From contig OX459109.1 of NCBI GenBank assembly GCA_949775045.1, positions 15,484,632-15,548,631 of the forward strand: a stretch of DNA of 64,000 bases, written 5' to 3'. Both the position numbers and the translations under genes were made by a program. The notes beneath the pieces are model-generated. The model was not told the DNA's origin. It made no database searches and was given only the letters and a program-made list of their open reading frames with translations. Source of the DNA: Metridium senile. Lineage: Eukaryota; Cnidaria; Anthozoa; Actiniaria; Metridiidae. Of this stretch, positions 58,907 through 64,000 are shown piece after piece (the stretch's first letter is position 1; every line of letters begins with the position of its first letter).

Positions 58907-60461
58907 CTAATACATTGTATTATAATGTTCGTCATAGAGTACATAATGCGAGTAAGGGTTGTCCATGGAACAGGGCGGGGCGTATCGTATAACCGGTGGT
59001 ACCATGGTACTATGGTGAGTATAGACACTAGCAGTAGATGGTAATACTTCGCTTGAAGGGAAGCAGTATCGTTGAGAAAGAGTTTGAAGATGTTGGGTTC
59101 TTTGTTTTCGTTTTCCTTTTGATCGTCTATTGGAGAACCACACCTGATAGAAATAGAAACGTCAATTAGTTATTATGTACATACAACAAGTCTTGTCTGG
59201 TATTGAATGGCTTATTAACTATATGATTCGAGTCATCTTCAACTAATTTTTAACAGTAAGTTAGCAGCAATGTTAAAGGCCTTTTAACTCCTTGGGGATA
59301 ATTATTCATGTGGAGTGTCTCTATCATTGCAAGCTCAACGTTTGTCTCGCTTCGATGCAAAAGCCCCAACCTCTTCCCCAGGCTCTCCCTTCTCGCACTC
59401 CAAGTGTAGATTTCTTCCCTTCGAGTGCCGCCATTTAAAAAAATAAACGGCTGAAGGGAGAGCCTGGGGACGAGGTTGCACTAGCCCGGCTACCTTTCAA
59501 AATGGCGCAGGGAACTGTGAAAGGGACTATTATAATTTATAAGCTAATTAAACAACTGAGTAAAAACAACACATTATCTTTTACGTGCACCATATATTTA
59601 GGATTAGAGTGAAAACAAATTGGTTTAGCACTATTTGTATTCCCTTGTTTATATGTCAACTTACCTGCACGCGAGATTCAGGGACGTTTAATTGTTTTGC
59701 TAAGTCTTCCCTCGTAGTGATATCGGGATAATGCATTTCATTGTAGGTTTTCTCGAGTTCTTCAAGCTGTTTAGTGGAAAATTTGGTTCGATTTCGTCTC
59801 TGATAGTGAATTAAAGGTTTCTTTGGAAAGTTTGGATTATCTTCAGAGTATTGCAACACATCATCATGGCCTGTGAGATAGAAAATCATGAATTAATGCA
59901 TGAAATGAATAAAACATTGAAGCCGGTAGTAAACACAGATCAATAAACAAATACACAGAGAAAAAACGTTTGACGTACTTGTCATTTCCTTGCCAAAGGT
60001 ACGATAGGACTTCATTCCGTTGGCTTGATCTCCGTCCTCTTTGTTTAGATCCAAGATATTGGCGATGGAGAAAGCACAAGTGTTTGATGACTTCTTGCTA
60101 GTCTTTTCTTCTCGTTTGCCTTCCCAGTCTTCTCTGCAATCATCACCGTCATCACCACCATCTTCAGTGTCCATTTGTCCTGACATCCCCAAGACAAGCG
60201 CCTCTTGGCTGCCATAGCTACTACTTGAATTATTGGAATCTTCGCTGCCTTTTCTTTTACATTTACCAGGCTCTATGGAGCCCGTTTCCTGGTATTTGGC
60301 TAAAAGTTTACTAATACAGCCGTGCGATACTCGTAAATATCGGCTAATATCGCATGGACGGACCTTGTTTTCCGCCATTCTGATGATTTGTTGCCGCACG
60401 TTTCTTGGTAATGGTTTCCCATTGACGAACACTCCTCCGAGCTGGTTAATCTTTCCTTCGC
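58907..60461 (-). CDS. Pax transcription factor, 3' three exons; paired domain lacks RED half
   Basis: Minus-strand exons 59979-60461, 59665-59870 and 58907-59143; phases agree and about 307 residues are visible. The 5' exon (start codon and first residues) is not found. Exon one starts [18 protein letters not shown] and runs through [20 protein letters not shown] and [10 protein letters not shown], a complete PAI subdomain. The RED subdomain that should follow (an AIGGSKP-like start) is absent; the frame goes straight into a serine/acidic linker. Then comes an octapeptide of eh1 type (FSIANIL, Groucho-binding) and, in the next exons, a full homeodomain ([19 protein letters not shown] to [15 protein letters not shown]) with Ser at position 50, as in Pax proteins, split by an intron in the VQ/VWF helix. 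The tail is short and tyrosine-rich, ending in DEHYNTMY. It binds DNA in the nucleus and may repress via Groucho. Eh1 plus a full homeodomain resembles Pax3/7 or cnidarian PaxC/D-type genes; the exact class is not settled. Confidence 0.9.
59356..59488. mobile_element. MITE in the last Pax intron
   Basis: Inverted ends CAACCTCTTCCCCAGGCTCT and complement AGAGCCTGGGGACGAGGTTG, GC-richer than the surroundings. It lies between the two homeodomain exons. Confidence 0.75.
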
Positions 60462-63400
60462 CTAGTAATTAAAGACACAAATAGTTTAGAAACCTACATT
60501 TTATTAAATAAATGTAAAAATAAAACAAAAGATCACATTCGTAGTAGCAAGGCCTCATTTGAACTAATCCTGGTAATTCTACGATTATGCTACTAAAGGA
60601 CAACTTCAGAAGATACCACAAAAGATTTGAAAGGCTGAAGTGATTTTCTAAGGCATTGTGCTATGGAGGCGAAACCAAATATTCCTGTAAAGACTTCCAT
60701 TGTTTACAAAAACATGAAACAATAGTTTTGCAGGCCATTCACTTCTTGGTTTACTAGAATAACATCTGCTAGCAACAATTAAACCCTGGCCGGACATTAT
60801 TATCTAGCTTATGAAGTTGAGATTCTCATAAGTTTGAAGTAATTATAATAATATTTCTGTTGGTGCCACGTTCAAGTCTTCCATTCGTTTTCATTTAAAC
60901 ACATGACACCTTTGCAAAACCCATTACGTTGCCATTCTGATTTCAACCAATCAAACATGTCGACTTTTTCTATATTATGTTCACTGGAAAGGTTTATGAG
61001 TAAATTGATCATACTATTCTTGTCTGTACCGATGTTTGGACATATTGTCTTGATCTGTGTGTGTGAGTGTGCTTGAGTGTCAAGCTTTAAGACTCTCGAG
61101 TGGTACAAAGTAAACATAAAGCACCTTACTGTTAAGAGAGCTGGAGCAAATAGCTTATTCTAATATATAATATAACTATAATATAACTGGAATGTTTAAT
61201 ATGTACATACACTAGTGTACATGTAAGTTTAATAAATGGAAAACGAGTAAACGAGCAAACGAATAAACGAATAAACGAGCAAACGAGTTAACTAGTATAT
61301 AGTTTAATATATAAGTTATATCACTATATGAGTTTAATAGTTGCAACAACAAAACTCAACAGCCACAGTCAACTGAAAGACATAAAATAGAATAATAAAA
61401 AACCGGTGTTTAATTGATTTGGAAGAAGAAAACATATTTACAATAAACTATTTCACTTTTTTTAACGTCTCAAGGTGTTTTGTCGTGCTCTAAATAGCAA
61501 CCTGCACTATGTGGAATCCCCCCAGGCCAAATACCACCTTTGAAAAGCTTTCTTTTGTAAGCTTACTCGCAAGGTTACCAGTTAGGTCCTTTTGTGGCTT
61601 TCAGGTAAGTAGATTTTAATTGATTTATTAAATACTTGACTCAAGTACTTTTTTACTCTCACTATATAATTATCTATCAATGCCGTCTAAATACGGTCTA
61701 GCTCAGCCTAATGTCTGAATGAGATTTGCTTGACTGGAATCTTATGCTGGTCAATATTGTTTTTATCTTTAATTGTATTAAATGGTGTTTAACGTCTTTA
61801 GCAGAGATTTTGTCATGATTGGCAGCAAAACGAAGGTTGGAAACCAGATAGAAACAAAACAATGAAGACTTCAGTTTATTGAACAATAGAAAAACAGGGG
61901 AAGAATTCATGGCAAAAACAACAATTAAATAGAGAGTGCGAAGAACATGAAGAAAGAAAAGTTAAACAGCAACAAGGACAACTTTAAGGATTGGGTAGGA
62001 GGAGGGCTGAGGGGGAGAAGAAAAGAGAGGGGGAGTGGATACACTTTGAACGCACAAATGAGCAAAATGATTTTGACAAGCAATTTACAGCAGTTGGACA
62101 GGTTTTGGACGTGTACCAAGTCTCACTGCATCAACACAATCACTGGAATAAAATTAGGCAATGAAATAGTTCAACCAAATGACTAACAATAACCTACATC
62201 AATATGAAATAATAATATAAAAATATATTTCTTTTTAACGTCTCATTCTATTATTAAAGCCAGGCACAAGTGTCCTGCTAAATGGGACTACAGTACTCAT
62301 TACCCCGACATTATAACACACAACACTGCTCGCAATACCGATATAATATGATGGTTACAACCTAATTATCCCCAGTAAATTATGTTATAGCTGTAAAAGT
62401 TGTTGTCATGGTAGAGTAGCAAAAGTTTATAACTACAAATATGTTGTCGTGAATAATTGATTAGTAAAATGCTCTCCATTAAGTGAAAAGACAGAGTGAC
62501 AGTACTTAAGATATTTGGTATTAATAGTTAATGTAAGTCATCCCTCCTGCAAGGCAACCGTTGAATTAAAAACAACTATTCTTAAGAAAGACTTTTCTCA
62601 TATACTTTACTAAAACATTGAGATATGTTTAATATTATTGTATTAATACAATATATATATAAACAAGAGGCTGACAAATCACTTAAAACAGACTTTGGAA
62701 GACAGTATCATAATGATTTTAACTTAAGTCAAGAAATATCTAGGTCCCCATTCTATAGATATATTTTTGCATTATTCTTTGAAATATTTGTATAAGTTTT
62801 TAGATCGAGGTCTCAGGGAAAGAAATATCTCAATTTTTATGTGGTTTTAGGGTTAGAATAAAATATATTAAAAAGGGCTTTGAAAACGAACATTTCGCCT
62901 AAAAAAAGGGAAGGTACTTGTCAATTATCTCACAAGGCAAACAAGTCAAAATGAGGGAGTTAGAATGGTAAAAGGCAACTCGAAACAACATAAATATTGT
63001 GTTCTTTAGTTCTATATAATAATCTATGTTTTACACAATCTAGAAATAGTTCGAATGGCCGCAAAGAGCTGAGTGCATTGGACAGGTATTCTCATCTCAA
63101 CCGTCAAGCTAAGTGAAACCTGCTGTAAGACATGTCTTCATTCAATATTTGTCTACTAGCTTAAGTGAACCATTACAACTAATTTCAAAGGTGTTGTCCT
63201 TCAAATCCTTTCAATGAATAATATCAGAATATTTTGACGCATTTATCTTAACGCGTTGCCAATCTTTTGCAAAATGTTTAGTACATAATTGGAAACTGAA
63301 AATAGCTGTTAAGTCGCTTTAATTTTATAGAAATAAGATATGTTTTATATCCCAAATGAAGCGCACTCTTGGGCAATCTTTTAGAAAGAGTTGTACAAAT

Positions 63401-64000
63401 AAACTTCGCACATACAAACATATTAAATGACAATGTATTGGTTTAAAAACGAGAGTTTTCTGAAACTAATTTTTTTAACGGCTTAACTATAAAACGCGTT
63501 CTTAATATTATCTTTATCGGATTTGTTCATTAAAAATTCGTCAAAAGCTTTAAAGATATGTTTAAACGCATTAGTGTTAATCTTGATATTTATCTGTTTG
63601 TTTGTCATTCTACATGTATATTTGCATTGATTATTGACATGCCACACTCTCCAAACAATAGCTTTACTTATAGCAATAGCTTGCTTTATAGCTTGTGCAT
63701 GCAATACCAAGCTTTAAAACTCCTTTATAATTTAGCCTAACTTGAAATAATACCAAAAAACATCAAGAATATGTTATAACTTTTTAAGTAGAAAGTGGCC
63801 AAAACGTGGCACAGAAAAAAAAATTGAATTTAAAAACTCATTTTAAAGAGTCGCGTCTTGAAGCCATCTTGTCGAGATTTAGTCGACATCAAACATCATT
63901 TAACTAACCCTAGTTTAATGAAACTTTCAAGTGTGTTTTAGTAGTAAATTTTCAAAAGTATTTTTTGTCGGATTTTTTTAACGTTTTAATTTCATTAAAG
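60462..64000. other. Right edge, Pax 5' intron or upstream region, no exon recognised
   Basis: The acceptor feeding the first visible Pax exon is at 60462-60463, so this stretch begins inside an intron. No in-phase exon with ATG and a short N-terminus was recognised by eye. A small AAACGAGTAAACGAGC repeat is near 61240-61310. Otherwise featureless AT-rich sequence. Confidence 0.5.

Noticed and set aside
59979..60266. The segment after PAI being a retained intron rather than coding
   Set aside because: It stays open for 96 codons, encodes a conserved-looking FSIANIL eh1 motif where Pax octapeptides belong, and ends at a phase-correct donor. Alternative use is kept as a finding.

Overview
The window is nuclear DNA from an animal, most likely a cnidarian and probably an anthozoan. 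The evidence is an AT-rich sequence with spliced genes, GT-AG introns, many small foldback (MITE-like) elements and long microsatellites, plus a neuropeptide precursor with four copies of a PPGLW-type amidated peptide (GLW peptides are a cnidarian hallmark) and a Pax gene. No bacterial, viral or organelle gene order is seen. Gene models were built by eye from splice sites. For six multi-exon models the reading phase closes exactly from start to stop.

Layout. 819-2205 (-): COX5A, cytochrome c oxidase subunit Va, 3 coding exons. 2655-10362 (+): an unrecognised 412-residue gene of 7 coding exons, head to head with COX5A. 12142-12672 (-): PYM1, single exon. 12983-14138 (+): KGD4/MRPS36, 3 exons, head to head with PYM1. 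17029-21746 (-): RGP1, the RAB6A GEF partner, 7 exons. 23094-23504 (+): an intronless H3.3-type histone with a TATA/CCAAT promoter. 26201-38142 (-): GBA2, non-lysosomal glucosylceramidase, 20 coding exons. 38143-50750: a gene-poor 12.6 kb of MITEs, tandem repeats and a 30-bp minisatellite. 50751-57042 (+): promoter, probable non-coding first exon and coding exon of a neuropeptide precursor with four CPPGLWC-amide units. 58907-60461 (-): the 3' three exons of a Pax gene whose paired domain has the PAI half but no RED half, followed by an eh1 octapeptide and a complete paired-class homeodomain. Nothing recognised is coding between 60462 and 64000; the missing 5' Pax exon may lie there or beyond the window.

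The genes do not form a pathway. They are ordinary housekeeping genes (respiration, 2-oxoglutarate dehydrogenase, exon-junction-complex recycling, Golgi Rab activation, glucosylceramide breakdown) followed by two developmental or neural genes. The most unusual items are the doubly cysteine-bracketed, amidated CPPGLWC peptides, the RED-less Pax protein, and an inverted pair of hammerhead-ribozyme-like motifs of the kind carried by Penelope-like retroelements. Transposon history is also unusually readable: several MITEs are nested in other repeats, with related empty sites present in the same window.
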